Assembly: GCA_963823105.1 (NCBI GenBank)
Contig: CAWGKC010000005.1
Location: forward strand, 1,494,058-1,558,057
DNA from: JAJYKC01 sp963823105
Lineage (GTDB): Bacteria; Acidobacteriota; Terriglobia; Bryobacterales; Bryobacteraceae
Reading direction: 5' to 3'
DNA: 64,000 bases
Numbering within the stretch: position 1 is the stretch's first letter; each line of letters starts with the position of its first letter. Below the pieces are notes generated by a model that made no database searches, was not told the DNA's origin, and was given only the letters and a program-made list of their open reading frames with translations. Shown piece after piece: positions 28,093 through 37,941 of this stretch. Position numbers and translations under genes: made by a program.

Positions 28093-30462
28093 TCAGGCGG
28101 CGTGGTGGATGGGAAGCCGCGAAGCCAGATGTTCGCCAAGACCAGGGATCAGCGCGTTGAGAACATCGTCGATGCGTTCGGCGAATAGAAATTCCATTTC
28201 GCCGCGGACCTCCTCCGGCAGATCGCGAAGATCCTTCTGATTCGCCTTGGGCAGCACCACGCGGCGAATGCCGGCGCGGCGGGCGGCAAGGACTTTTTCC
28301 TTCACGCCGCCGATCGGAAGCACCAACCCGGTGAGAGTCAATTCACCCGTCATCGCCGTGTCGTTGCGCGCGGGCAGGCCGGTATAAAGCGAGGCCAGAG
28401 CGGTAGCCATGGTGACGCCGGCGGAGGGGCCGTCTTTCGGAATCGCCCCGGCCGGCACATGGACGTGAACGCCGCTGTTGCGGAACACCGAGGGGTCGAT
28501 TGAAAGCTCCGCGGCGTGGGACCAAAGATAGCTCTGCGCCGCCTTCACCGATTCCTGCATCACTTCTCCCAGTTGGCCGGTGAGCGTGAGGCCCTTGCCA
28601 TTGGGAAGCAAAGTGCTTTCGATGTAGAGAACATCGCCACCGCTTTCGGTCCAGGCGAGTCCGGTGGCGACGCCCGCCGGAAGCGAGCGGCGCATTTGCT
28701 CCGGAGAATAATGATCCGGACCAAGCATGTCGGAGAGCACGGCGGCGTCGATGGTAATCGCTTCGCTGTTGCCTTCGGCGAAACGCAGCGCGACCTTGCG
28801 CACTACGCTTCCAATGGCGCGTTCCAGGCGGCGCAGGCCCGCCTCGCGGGTATAGCCCGAGATGATTTTACGCAGCGTTTCGTCGGGCAGAATCACCTGC
28901 TCGGCGGTCAAGCCCGCGTGTTTGAGCTGGCGCGGAATGAGGTACCGGCGGGCGATGAGCATTTTCTCCTCTTCGCTGTAGCCGGAGAGGCGCAGGATTT
29001 CCATGCGGTCGAGCAGCGGCTGCGGAATCGTGTCGAGCGCGTTGGCGGTGGTGACGAACAGAACCTTCGACAGGTCGAACTCCAGGTCGAGATAGTTATC
29101 GCGGAACGTTTTGTTCTGCTCGGGATCGAGCACTTCGAGCAGCGCGGCCGCCGGATCGCCCCGGAAGTCGCGGCCAAGCTTGTCCACTTCGTCGAGCATC
29201 AGCACCGGGTTATTCGCGCCGGCGCGGCGAATCGCCTGGATCAGCCGCCCCGGCATCGCGCCGATGTAGGTGCGCCGATGGCCGCGCATCTCCGCTTCGT
29301 CGTGCAAACCGCCCAGGCTCATGCGTTCGAACTTGCGGTTCAGCGCGCGGGCGATCGATTGTCCCAGCGAAGTTTTGCCCACGCCCGGAGGTCCGACGAG
29401 GCACAGGATCGGCGCTTTGGCGTTGGGATTCAAACGCAGCACGCCGAGCTGTTCCAGAATGCGCTCCTTCACTTCCTTCAATCCGAAATGATCTTCGTCC
29501 AGCACCTTGCGGGCGTAAGCGATGTCGAGCTTGTCTTCGGTCGAGACACGCCACGGGAGTTCGAGGACGTATTCGAGATAGGTCCGTATGACGCCGTATT
29601 CGGGCGAGGAAGGTTGGATCTTCTCCAGCCGCGACAACTCGCGCTCGGCCTCCTTGCGCACGTCCGCCGGCAGGTCGGCCTTTTCCAGCCGCTCGCGGAT
29701 TTGCGTCGCCTCCGCCTGATCGGAAGCGTTTTCGCCAAGCTCCTGCTGGATGGCGCGCATCTGCTGGCGCAATAGATACTCGCGCTGCTCTTTGCCCATC
29801 TCCGAGCGGGCCTCGGTGGCGATCTTGTTGCGAAGCTCCAGCACTTGCACTTCGTGCGAAAGGAAGCTGTGGGTGAGGCGCAACGCCTCTACGCGCGTCG
29901 GCGCCTCCAGCAGCGCCTGCGCCTTATTGACGTCGAGCGAAAACATGGAAGCCAGCAGAAACGCCAGCCGCAGCGGGTCTTCGTTCGTCTCAAACGTGCG
30001 CAACAACTCGTGGCTGGAGTTGGGCTGCGCCAGCGCGACGGCGCGGCCGGCCAACTCCACGAGCGCGCCGTGCAACGCTTCCACCTCGGTGGCCTTGTCC
30101 TCGGGCAGCGGCAAAGGTGTGATGCGGGCGCGGAGGAACGGCTCCGAATCGTCGAGCTTAAGCAGAGCGATGCGCTCGATGCCGAGGACGAGAATTTCCA
30201 TGGACTCCGGCGACGGCCGCGACATCTTGCGAATGGTAGCCTTCACGCCGATTGGGTGCAGGTCCTCCCGCGTGGGATTTTCGACCGAGGAGTCCCGTTG
30301 CACGAAGAGAGCGACTTCTTTCTCTTCGCTCGCCAGCGCCGCTTCCACCGCGGCAAGCGACGAAGCACGGCCCACGGACAACGGAAGCATGAGATACGGG
30401 AACAGCAGCGTATTCTTGAGCGGCAATACCGGCAATATCTGTACGGTCTGTGTTTCGGCCAT
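28093..30462 (-). CDS. lon: ATP-dependent Lon protease
   Basis: A 789-residue cytoplasmic protease that degrades misfolded and regulatory proteins. Domain order: N-terminal substrate-binding LON domain (ILPVLPLKNTLLFPYLMLPL), coiled-coil region, AAA+ module with Walker A GPPGVGKTS and Walker B VLMLDEVDK, then the Lon protease domain with catalytic Ser in KDGPSAGVTMA and Lys in IGGVKEKVLAARRAG. Length is normal. It lies downstream of clpB and an HtrA protease gene on the same strand, separated from the latter by a strong hairpin, and so belongs to a protein-quality-control block. Confidence 0.96.
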   Translation of the reverse strand: MAETQTVQILPVLPLKNTLLFPYLMLPLSVGRASSLAAVEAALASEEKEVALFVQRDSSVENPTREDLHPIGVKATIRKMSRPSPESMEILVLGIERIALLKLDDSEPFLRARITPLPLPEDKATEVEALHGALVELAGRAVALAQPNSSHELLRTFETNEDPLRLAFLLASMFSLDVNKAQALLEAPTRVEALRLTHSFLSHEVQVLELRNKIATEARSEMGKEQREYLLRQQMRAIQQELGENASDQAEATQIRERLEKADLPADVRKEAERELSRLEKIQPSSPEYGVIRTYLEYVLELPWRVSTEDKLDIAYARKVLDEDHFGLKEVKERILEQLGVLRLNPNAKAPILCLVGPPGVGKTSLGQSIARALNRKFERMSLGGLHDEAEMRGHRRTYIGAMPGRLIQAIRRAGANNPVLMLDEVDKLGRDFRGDPAAALLEVLDPEQNKTFRDNYLDLEFDLSKVLFVTTANALDTIPQPLLDRMEILRLSGYSEEEKMLIARRYLIPRQLKHAGLTAEQVILPDETLRKIISGYTREAGLRRLERAIGSVVRKVALRFAEGNSEAITIDAAVLSDMLGPDHYSPEQMRRSLPAGVATGLAWTESGGDVLYIESTLLPNGKGLTLTGQLGEVMQESVKAAQSYLWSHAAELSIDPSVFRNSGVHVHVPAGAIPKDGPSAGVTMATALASLYTGLPARNDTAMTGELTLTGLVLPIGGVKEKVLAARRAGIRRVVLPKANQKDLRDLPEEVRGEMEFLFAERIDDVLNALIPGLGEHLASRLPIHHAA

Positions 30463-30489
30463 GAAAAAAGTCCTCTCTTAAACTTAGAT

Positions 30490-30523
30490 GCGCGAGGCAT
30501 GGCTTTTGCACCATGCCTCGCGC
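30490..30523 (-). terminator. Perfect 13-bp hairpin between htrA and lon
   Basis: GCGCGAGGCATGG and CCATGCCTCGCGC pair without mismatch around an 8-base loop, 26 bp after the protease stop and 27 bp before the lon start. There is no real T-run after it on the minus strand, so it may act as a partial terminator, an mRNA-stabilising element or an attenuator between the two genes. Confidence 0.6.
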
Positions 30524-30548
30524 CGGAAAAACGGAAGTCGCGCCTCCG

Positions 30549-32048
30549 TTATTTATTCGGCACGACCAGGAACCGGGTGAGTTGGCCGCGGCGGACCAAC
30601 AACAGCGTTCCCCCATTGCCACCGCCCTGGCGGACGGCGCGGTCGGCCTCTTCCGGCGTGCTCACGGGTTGATGATTCACGCGCTCGATGATGTCGCCCT
30701 GTTGCAATCCGACATCGGCCGCGGCGGAAGATTCATCCACATCGGTTACCACCACGCCCTTGGTCGTGGGCGGCAGTTGAAGCTGCTGGAGAATCTCCGG
30801 CGTGAGCGATTCTACCTGCACCCCGCGAAGCCCGCTCTGGGCGCCGCTGCCGGGCGCCGAATTGGGCCCGCCTTCGGCGTTAGAGGCCGTCAATTGGTCG
30901 TTCACCGCGAGGGTCACCGGGACGTCGAGTGTCTTCCCGCCGCGCAGCACTTTCAAGTCGATCCGGGTGCCCGGAGGGAGGCTCGCCACGCGCAAGCGGA
31001 AGGCCTGCAAATCGTCGATCTTCTCGCCGTTCATCGTCAGAACGACGTCTTCCACTTTCATTCCGGCCTTTGCGCCGGGACTGTTGGGCACCACCGAGGT
31101 GATCGCCACGCCGCCTTGATCCGGCGACAAGCCGAAAGCCTGGCGCATATCCGGAGTGATCTCGCCAAGCTGCACGCCGATGAAGCCGCGCGTCACCTTG
31201 CCTTTGTCGATGAGTTGCGTCATAACGCTCTTGGCTAGGTTCGAGGGGATGGCGAAGCCTATGCCGACATTGCCGCCGCTGTCGCCCCCGAGGATGGCGG
31301 TGTTAATGCCGATCAATTCGCCGCGGGCGTTTATGAGCGCGCCGCCGGAATTGCCGTGGTTAATCGCCGCGTCCGTCTGGATAAAGTCCTCATATCCCTC
31401 GATGCCCAGGCCGCTGCGGCCTTTCGCGCTGATGATTCCCATGGTTACCGTTCCGCCCAACCCGAACGGATTGCCGATGGCGAGAACAACGTCGCCAACT
31501 TCGGTCTTGGACGAATCGCCGATCGCCAGCGCCGGGAGATTAGAGCGGTCGATCTTCAAAACGGCGATGTCGGTGGGTTGGTCCGTGCCGATAACTTTCG
31601 CCGGAACCTCGCGGCCGTCTTTGAAGCTGACTTTGACGTCGGTGGCGCCGTCGACGACGTGATTATTGGTGAGGATATAGCCGTCGGCCGAGACGATGAC
31701 GCCGGAGCCCAGGCTATGCATGCGCTGTTCGCGCGGCGCTTGCCCCTGCGGCATGCGGCCGCCGAAGAACTGCCGGAACATCGGGTCGTCGAACATGCCC
31801 GACGGCATCGCCTGCGTTTTAACCATCTTCGAGGAAGACACGTTCACCACCGCCGGGCTGGCCATCTTCACGATGGGCGCGAAACTGCCAGTGGTGGGAA
31901 GGTTGACGGAGGCGGCGTGCGCGGTGGAGGCGAACTCCGGAACGCGGTTGGCTTGACCGGCCCAAGTGATGGCCAGAGCCGCCACTAAAGCCACGGTTAT
32001 GCCCGAAAGAATCGCCGTCGAACGGCGGACCTGAATGGTACCCTTCAT
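30549..32048 (-). CDS. degQ: HtrA/DegQ-type periplasmic serine protease
   Basis: A 499-residue Do-family protease/chaperone of the periplasm. An N-terminal signal anchor (TAILSGITVALVAALAITWA) is followed by the trypsin-like domain with His in ILTNNHVVDG, Asp in PTDIAVLKID and Ser in HGNSGGALIN. Two PDZ domains follow (about residues 290-380 and 400-490), typical of DegP/DegQ. The gene starts 17 bp after clpB ends, so the two are almost certainly co-transcribed. It handles unfolded envelope proteins during stress. The exact Do subtype cannot be settled by eye. Confidence 0.93.
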   Translation of the reverse strand: MKGTIQVRRSTAILSGITVALVAALAITWAGQANRVPEFASTAHAASVNLPTTGSFAPIVKMASPAVVNVSSSKMVKTQAMPSGMFDDPMFRQFFGGRMPQGQAPREQRMHSLGSGVIVSADGYILTNNHVVDGATDVKVSFKDGREVPAKVIGTDQPTDIAVLKIDRSNLPALAIGDSSKTEVGDVVLAIGNPFGLGGTVTMGIISAKGRSGLGIEGYEDFIQTDAAINHGNSGGALINARGELIGINTAILGGDSGGNVGIGFAIPSNLAKSVMTQLIDKGKVTRGFIGVQLGEITPDMRQAFGLSPDQGGVAITSVVPNSPGAKAGMKVEDVVLTMNGEKIDDLQAFRLRVASLPPGTRIDLKVLRGGKTLDVPVTLAVNDQLTASNAEGGPNSAPGSGAQSGLRGVQVESLTPEILQQLQLPPTTKGVVVTDVDESSAAADVGLQQGDIIERVNHQPVSTPEEADRAVRQGGGNGGTLLLVRRGQLTRFLVVPNK

Positions 32049-32065
32049 ATCGCTAATTTTTCTCC

Positions 32066-34702
32066 TTAAACGGCCAGAGTGGCGGCCTGGCCTGCCGTTT
32101 GAAATTCCAATGCGCCGGAGGAGCCGGCATCGACAAAAACTTTCTGCCCGTCCCGGACTTCACCGCCGAGCAACAATCGAGCCAGCGGCGTCTCGATCTC
32201 GCGCTGAATCGCCCGTTTCAGGGGACGCGCTCCATACGAAGGATCGAAGCCGGCCCGGACCAGATGAGCGCGGGCCGCGTCGGAGACTTCCAATTCGATG
32301 CGCCGCGCCGCGAGGCGTTGCCGCAGTCCGGCCAACTGTACGTCTACGATCTTTTTCAGATGCTCTTCCGAGAGCGAGTGGAATACGACGATCTCGTCCA
32401 CGCGATTGAGAAACTCGGGCCGGAAGCCGCGCCGCAATTCCTCCAGCACCGCTTCCTTCATGCGCCGGTATTCCTCGCCTTCGATGGCCCCGCGATATTC
32501 CAGCACGCGATGCCCGCCGATATTCGACGTCATCACGACGATGGTGTTCTTGAAATCCACCGTGCGTCCCTGTCCATCCGTTAGACGGCCATCGTCGAGA
32601 ATCTGTAACATCACATTAAAGACGTCCGGGTGGGCCTTCTCGATTTCGTCGAACAAGATCACACTATATGGACGCCGGCGGACGGATTCGGTGAGTTGGC
32701 CGCCCTCCTCATACCCCACATATCCGGGAGGCGCGCCCAGAAGACGCGCCGCAGCGTGTTTTTCCTGATACTCGGACATGTCGATGCGGATCATCGCCCG
32801 CTCGTCGTCGAAAAGGTAGGCGGCCAGCGCGCGGGCCAGCTCGGTTTTCCCCACCCCAGTGGGGCCGAGGAAGATAAAACTGCCAATGGGGCGGTTCGGA
32901 TCCTTCAACCCCGAGCGCGCCCGCATGACGGCTTCGGCCACCGCCAGCACCGCCTCGTCCTGGCCGATCACCCGCCGGTGCAGCTCGTCTTCTAGCGCCA
33001 GCAGCTTTTTCATCTCCCCTTCGAGCAACTTCGATACGGGCACGCCGGTCCAGCGGTGGACCACTTCGGCGATGTCCTCCTCGTCCACTTCTTCTTTCAG
33101 CAAGCGCGAGCCCGATTGCTTGTCGGCGAGTTTCGCCTCTTCGGCATTCAATTCGCGCTCCAGCGCCGTCAGCGTTCCGTAGCGCAATTCGGCTACGCGG
33201 TTCAGGTCGTATTGGCGCTCGGCGCGTTCAATCTCCTGGCGCGTCTGCTCGATGCGTAGGCGCAGGCCCCGCAGTTTTTCCACCGCCTGCTTCTCGGCCT
33301 GCCACTGGGCTTGCAAAGCGCTAGTGGCGGTCTTGAGACCGGCCAATTCCTTTTCGATCGCCTTCAAACGCTCGCCGGATGCGACGTCGGTCTCTTTCTT
33401 CAAGGCCTCGCGCTCGATCTCCAGTTGCATGGAGCGGCGCATCGCCTCGTCCAGTTCGGCGGGCAGGGAATCGATCTCGGTGCGCAAACGCGCGCCCGCC
33501 TCGTCCACCAGATCGATGGCTTTGTCGGGCAGGAAGCGGTCGGTAATATAGCGCTGGCTGAGAACGGCCGCAGCCACTAGAGCGGAATCCTTAATCCGGA
33601 TTCCGTGATGCACTTCGTACCGCTCGCGCAGGCCGCGGAGGATGGAAATCGTGTCTTCCACCGTCGGCTGATCCACCAGCACGGTTTGGAAACGGCGCTC
33701 GAGCGCGGCGTCCTTTTCGATGTATTTGCGGTATTCGTCCAGCGTAGTGGCGCCGATGCAATGCAGCTCGCCGCGCGCCAGCATCGGCTTCAGCAGGTTT
33801 CCGGCGTCCATCGATCCTTCCGCCTTGCCCGCTCCAACGACCGTATGCAGCTCGTCGATGAAGAGGACGATTTCCCCTTGCGCCGATTGCACTTCCTTGA
33901 GAACCGCTTTCAGCCGCTCCTCGAATTCTCCCCGGAATTTCGCACCCGCGATCAGCGCTCCCATATCGAGCGACACGACGCGTTTGTCTTTCAAGCCCTC
34001 GGGTACGTCGCCCCGCACGATCCGTTGGGCGAGGCCTTCGACGATGGCCGTTTTCCCGACGCCCGGCTCGCCGATCAGCACCGGATTGTTTTTGGTGCGC
34101 CGCGAGAGAACCTGGATTACGCGGCGGATTTCGTCGTCGCGTCCGATGACGGGGTCCAGTTTGCCTTGCGCGGCAAGTTGAGTCAGGTCCCGGCCGTATT
34201 TTTCCAGAGCCTCGTACGTCGCCTCCGGATTCTGCGTGGTGACGCGTTGATTGCCGCGCACTTCTTGCAGCGCCTTCATCAGACGGTCGCGAGTGAGGCC
34301 GGATTCGCGGAAAAAACGCCCGGTCGCGCCCTGATCCTCGGTGGCGGCCAGCAGGACGTGCTCCACCGAAACGTACTCGTCCTTCAGCCGCTTCGCCTCG
34401 TCTTCGGCCTTGGCCAATTGGGTTTGAATTCGGTTCGTTATATAGATTTGCGACGCCGGTTGAGCGCCTAAAGCATTGGAAACTTTAGGAAGGCGGTCAA
34501 TCTCGCGCTCTAAAAAAGTGCGAAACGAACCCAATGGGATATCGGCTTTATTGAAGAGGGAGGGAGCGAGGCCTCCGGGCTGATCGAGCAGGGCGAGCAG
34601 AAGATGCTCGACGTCGATTTGCTGATTGCCGTTGCGGACGGCGTTGGATTGGGCGCTATGGATGGCGTCCTGCAATTTTTCTGTAAAGCGGTTGAGATCC
34701 AT
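32066..34702 (-). CDS. clpB: ATP-dependent disaggregase ClpB
   Basis: An 878-residue Hsp100 chaperone that rescues aggregated proteins with DnaK. Order: double Clp N-domain (about 1-145), first AAA+ module with Walker A GEPGVGKTA and IGATTLDEYRKYIE, the long coiled-coil middle domain (about 400-530) that marks ClpB rather than ClpA or ClpC, second AAA+ module with GPTGVGKTE, and the C-terminal D2-small domain. The upstream sequence has GGGACCTCCC just before the ATG. I see no CIRCE element or sigma-32 promoter. It heads the clpB-htrA-lon block. Confidence 0.96.
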   Translation of the reverse strand: MDLNRFTEKLQDAIHSAQSNAVRNGNQQIDVEHLLLALLDQPGGLAPSLFNKADIPLGSFRTFLEREIDRLPKVSNALGAQPASQIYITNRIQTQLAKAEDEAKRLKDEYVSVEHVLLAATEDQGATGRFFRESGLTRDRLMKALQEVRGNQRVTTQNPEATYEALEKYGRDLTQLAAQGKLDPVIGRDDEIRRVIQVLSRRTKNNPVLIGEPGVGKTAIVEGLAQRIVRGDVPEGLKDKRVVSLDMGALIAGAKFRGEFEERLKAVLKEVQSAQGEIVLFIDELHTVVGAGKAEGSMDAGNLLKPMLARGELHCIGATTLDEYRKYIEKDAALERRFQTVLVDQPTVEDTISILRGLRERYEVHHGIRIKDSALVAAAVLSQRYITDRFLPDKAIDLVDEAGARLRTEIDSLPAELDEAMRRSMQLEIEREALKKETDVASGERLKAIEKELAGLKTATSALQAQWQAEKQAVEKLRGLRLRIEQTRQEIERAERQYDLNRVAELRYGTLTALERELNAEEAKLADKQSGSRLLKEEVDEEDIAEVVHRWTGVPVSKLLEGEMKKLLALEDELHRRVIGQDEAVLAVAEAVMRARSGLKDPNRPIGSFIFLGPTGVGKTELARALAAYLFDDERAMIRIDMSEYQEKHAAARLLGAPPGYVGYEEGGQLTESVRRRPYSVILFDEIEKAHPDVFNVMLQILDDGRLTDGQGRTVDFKNTIVVMTSNIGGHRVLEYRGAIEGEEYRRMKEAVLEELRRGFRPEFLNRVDEIVVFHSLSEEHLKKIVDVQLAGLRQRLAARRIELEVSDAARAHLVRAGFDPSYGARPLKRAIQREIETPLARLLLGGEVRDGQKVFVDAGSSGALEFQTAGQAATLAV

Positions 34703-34850
34703 GGGAGGTCCCTAGAAATATGAGTCGTCTGTTATCAACTAAGCTCAGCATATCACTGTAACAAGCGCCGCGCAACTCCTTCCGCCCTTTCTGTCCTGTA
34801 AACCTTTGTCGCCAAATGTGTTAGCCTTCCCATTAGAAAGGGATTTCGTT

Positions 34851-35342
34851 GTGAACAAGCGCTTCGCCATTTTCGTGTCGGTCGGCTTGGTGGTCATGGG
34901 AGTCATTGTTTTCTTCACTTTCGCAACCACAAAACAGAATCACCTCGAACTGGTGGGAAAGATCCTCAAGGTTCGCAGGGGATCTATCGATGAAAACAGC
35001 AGCGCGGCGGTGCTGGACTTCCGGGTGCAGGACCCCTCCGACATCCCCTTCGTGATCCGCGAAGTGACGGTAACGCTCGAAAACCCCGACGGATCGTCCA
35101 CCGATGCCATGATCGTCGCTAAGAGCGACGTGCAGCAGCTTCTGGCCTACAACAAGTTTTTAGGCGTGCAGTACAACGATGGCCTGGCCATCCACGAAAA
35201 GATCGCTCCGCACGCGACGATCGACCGCATGATCGCGGTGCGCTTCGAGGTGCCAAAGGCGACTCTCGACCGCGCCAAAGGCATCAAGCTCCACTTCCAG
35301 GACGTGGACGGCACCGAATGGGAGACCGAGTACGCGTTCTAA
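34851..35342 (+). CDS. Membrane-anchored protein of unknown function
   Basis: A 163-residue protein starting at a GTG with GAAAGGGA eight bases upstream; an in-frame ATG 15 codons earlier would place a polar stretch ahead of the membrane helix. One transmembrane segment (FAIFVSVGLVVMGVIVFFTFA) anchors a soluble beta-sandwich-like domain (VLDFRVQDPSDIPFVIREVTV, VRFEVPKATLDRAKGIKLHF), similar in pattern to FxLYD or LEA-14 type domains. Divergent from clpB and convergent with the arylsulfotransferase-like gene. No catalytic motif is visible; I do not name a family. Confidence 0.65.
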   Translation: MNKRFAIFVSVGLVVMGVIVFFTFATTKQNHLELVGKILKVRRGSIDENSSAAVLDFRVQDPSDIPFVIREVTVTLENPDGSSTDAMIVAKSDVQQLLAYNKFLGVQYNDGLAIHEKIAPHATIDRMIAVRFEVPKATLDRAKGIKLHFQDVDGTEWETEYAF

Positions 35343-35354
35343 CGCGCTCGGCCC

Positions 35355-37319
35355 CTACGGCGTTCCGGCATAGAGGCTCGGCATGCGGAAGCAGCGGTAT
35401 TCCAGCGCGTGCTGGGTGCTGTTGGGCTCGCCCACCTGGAGGAGGAACAGCACATTCGCGCTCTGATCGGCCTCCGTTTCGAGGACATAGGGCTGCTTGC
35501 CTTGAGCCGCGCCGACGGCGCCGCTTTGAAACCATAGATTGCCGTCGGGAAGGATCTGGGCGGTGCCGAGAGCCATCGAGTAAACGCCCAGATCGACGTT
35601 GATATTCAAATTGGCGGTAAGCCCGGGCTCGTTGACGGCATAGATCTGGCCGCGGCTATCGGCGTTGGGATTCACCTTCGCCCTCCGGGTATTGCCGTTG
35701 TCGTAGGCGGCGAAGATCTGCAGCCCGCCGATCGATTGGTCGCCAAAAGCAAATTCGGCGTCGTGGGCATGGGAGAACCACGGGAAGGTTGTCAGGTCGT
35801 CCGTTCCGTGGGTGTTGATCGTGGTGAGGGTGAAATCGCCGTTCGGGCCCATGCGCCACATAATGTGGCCGTCGCCCGCGCCATTTCCATAGTTGAGTTT
35901 GATCACCCAATCCAGGTGGCGGACGGCGAGGACGATGTTTCCGTCGGCGGCGAGCGAAACCGTGTTCGAGTGCATCCAGTCGTTGGCGATGGGGGCGAGA
36001 TAAAACGGAGGGCATCCGTTGCCGCCCTGTTTGCAGACTTCCCCAAGCACGGCGGGCTGGTCCACCAACTGATGGACCCCGGTCGAGGACGTGTAAGCGC
36101 CCTGGCTGAAGGCGTCCCAGGCCCATTTCACCTGGAGGTTTTTGTCGAGCACGATCACTTCGTCGCCTAGAACGTCGCAGGTGTTGGGAACGCCGCCGGT
36201 CGAGCCGCATTGATTGCTGTTGGCGATCAATTGTTCCTCCGAGCCGATGGTGAGCAAATCGCCACCCGGCAGCCGGCGCAACTCGTGCGAGAAACCGGTG
36301 ACCGGAGGCTTGCCCACCGCCGCAAGCTGTTCGCTCACGATTTCGGCGTTGGTGTTCCAGACCAGATCTCCCACCAGATCCATTTCCTGGATCTGCTCGG
36401 CGTACGGATCGGGGATCGTCGGGCTGGGGTCGCCGTTCTGATTGGAGAAAAACAGGCCGCCGACCTCGGTTCTGGGAGCGTTGGAGATCTCCATCGGGCT
36501 GTACCAGATATATTTCCCGGCGGCGTCGGTGGCGGCGATGACATAGTTGGTTCCGAAGCCCGGCGTAAAGCTGTGCAGAAGAATCGGATAACTTTTCTCC
36601 GGCGGAGTGAGGTTGGGCGAGGTACTGGGCACGAAAATGGGCGAGGGCAAGGCCACGTTAGCGGGAATCGCGCCGGTGGTAAACGAGAGCGGCTGGCCCG
36701 CGTTAAGCACGTGGCCCTGGGAATCGAGCGTCTGCCACTCCATCGTGTTTTGGGAGCTGGGGTACATCCCGGCGATATAGAAATTCATGCTGGTGGCGCT
36801 GTCGCACGCCTGCTCGTTGGTGACGAATTTGACCGATCCCGGCTTCGCCTCGTAAAACAGGACGCGCATCGATTGGCCCAGCGGACAAGACGGGGCGCTG
36901 AACAGGGCCACCAGCGGATGGACGGTGGGTTGCACCACCTGTTGCCCGCTCAGCAGCGCCGGAGTGACGGAAAAAACGTATGCGGTCGAGGCCCGGAGCG
37001 ACTTATTGGCCAGATCCCGGGCCGTGACGCCGATGGTGTAGCTGCCTTCCTTCTGGCTGGGATTCCAGGCGAAAGTGTTGTTGGAATCGAAATCCTGGCG
37101 GATGAGCGTGCGCACTCCGGGACGGCCGACGGTGAATTGATAGTCGTAGTTGCCCGATCCGCCCGAGGCCGTCGCCGTAAAAGTGATCAGCGTGCCGACC
37201 GGTTGCGGCGGAGCGAGATTCGGGACGACGTTCAACGTGAGTTGAGCGCACAGGGGAGAGGCGAAGATTAAAAACTGTAGCGATCGCAAGTTACCAAGAT
37301 TCATAAGTGAGAAGCTCAT
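35355..37319 (-). CDS. Arylsulfotransferase (ASST)-family exported protein
   Basis: A 654-residue exported protein. A weak signal sequence precedes an Ig-like domain (about 30-120), then a six-bladed propeller with ASST family motifs: GTNYVIAATDAAGKYIWYSP, GFSHELRRLPGGDLLTIGSE, GDEVIVLDKNLQVKWAWDAF, DWMHSNTVSLAADGNIVLAV (His is the expected sulfate-accepting residue) and WFSHAHDAEF. PQQ-independent arylsulfate sulfotransferases move sulfate between phenols. The start overlaps the upstream hydrolase stop by 29 bp; an alternative Met lies at 37304. Family membership is good, catalytic activity is inferred. Confidence 0.8.
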   Translation of the reverse strand: MSFSLMNLGNLRSLQFLIFASPLCAQLTLNVVPNLAPPQPVGTLITFTATASGGSGNYDYQFTVGRPGVRTLIRQDFDSNNTFAWNPSQKEGSYTIGVTARDLANKSLRASTAYVFSVTPALLSGQQVVQPTVHPLVALFSAPSCPLGQSMRVLFYEAKPGSVKFVTNEQACDSATSMNFYIAGMYPSSQNTMEWQTLDSQGHVLNAGQPLSFTTGAIPANVALPSPIFVPSTSPNLTPPEKSYPILLHSFTPGFGTNYVIAATDAAGKYIWYSPMEISNAPRTEVGGLFFSNQNGDPSPTIPDPYAEQIQEMDLVGDLVWNTNAEIVSEQLAAVGKPPVTGFSHELRRLPGGDLLTIGSEEQLIANSNQCGSTGGVPNTCDVLGDEVIVLDKNLQVKWAWDAFSQGAYTSSTGVHQLVDQPAVLGEVCKQGGNGCPPFYLAPIANDWMHSNTVSLAADGNIVLAVRHLDWVIKLNYGNGAGDGHIMWRMGPNGDFTLTTINTHGTDDLTTFPWFSHAHDAEFAFGDQSIGGLQIFAAYDNGNTRRAKVNPNADSRGQIYAVNEPGLTANLNINVDLGVYSMALGTAQILPDGNLWFQSGAVGAAQGKQPYVLETEADQSANVLFLLQVGEPNSTQHALEYRCFRMPSLYAGTP

Positions 37320-37941
37320 CGAACAAGAAAGTACGCGTCCGGGTCCAAATCGTCTCTAAAACATCGGTCAATTCATGATTTGAATTCAGGATACACAGCC
37401 CCGCGTTCTTATGCTCGCCGGCGAAGCTCCGCGAAAGTTCTAAAGGTACTACGTCGTCCTGAGCCCCGTGAAAGATCAGGGCCGATTGGGCGAACGATGG
37501 GTAGTCCTCGTACTGGAGGCTTTCCCGGAGGATCGCGAGGCCCAGATCGCGCATCGCTTCGGCGCCATAGTGAAACACCGGAAGCTTCCCGGTTCGCCGC
37601 CAATCCTCCACCTTTTGCGGGCCCAGAAACTCCGGCCAGCGCGTCGGGAAACAGAAGGCCGGCGCGAGAAGGACCAGTTTTTCCACCTCCGGGTGGCGGG
37701 CGGCGTACAACGCGGCCAGATAGCCGCCGAGGCTCGATCCAATGAGGGAGACGGCCTCGCCTCGCGCCGCTTCTTCCACCACGCGGAGTTGGCCGCCGAT
37801 GGTCAAATTCTCGAAATCGCCAGCGGCCAGATCGGGCACTTCGAGGGCGGCGCCCATTTCCGCCAAACGGCCGGCGAAGAAGCGGGCCTTCTTCGACGCC
37901 GGCCCGCTGGCGAAGCCATGCAGGTAAAGGATTCGCTTCAC
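37291..37941 (-). CDS. Small alpha/beta hydrolase (YqiA/UPF0227-like esterase)
   Basis: A 216-residue serine hydrolase. The start VKRILYLHGFASGPASKKA is typical for this family; the nucleophile elbow is GSSLGGYLAALYA, the acid lies in FHGAQDDVVPLE and the His in LNSNHELTDVL. The GTG start at 37941 overlaps the TGA of the upstream gene (GTGA), so translation is coupled; the longer frame is not supported. The enzyme probably hydrolyses small esters or thioesters in the cytoplasm. Substrate is unknown. Confidence 0.83.
   Translation of the reverse strand: MKRILYLHGFASGPASKKARFFAGRLAEMGAALEVPDLAAGDFENLTIGGQLRVVEEAARGEAVSLIGSSLGGYLAALYAARHPEVEKLVLLAPAFCFPTRWPEFLGPQKVEDWRRTGKLPVFHYGAEAMRDLGLAILRESLQYEDYPSFAQSALIFHGAQDDVVPLELSRSFAGEHKNAGLCILNSNHELTDVLETIWTRTRTFLFDELLTYESW

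Noticed and set aside
27763..28188. 141-codon plus-strand frame near lon
   Set aside because: Antisense to the kinase remnant and the lon end; the opposite strand shows recognisable kinase motifs.
28516..29775. 419-codon plus-strand open frame
   Set aside because: Antisense to lon, without ribosome-binding site or family motifs; a by-product of GC-rich codon use.
33605..34471. 288-codon plus-strand open frame
   Set aside because: Antisense to clpB, with composition typical of a shadow frame.
34703..34850. CIRCE or sigma-32 heat-shock promoter before clpB
   Set aside because: I looked for TTAGCACTC/GAGTGCTAA and for a CTTGAAA...CCCCAT pattern and found neither; only a vague AT-richer patch exists.
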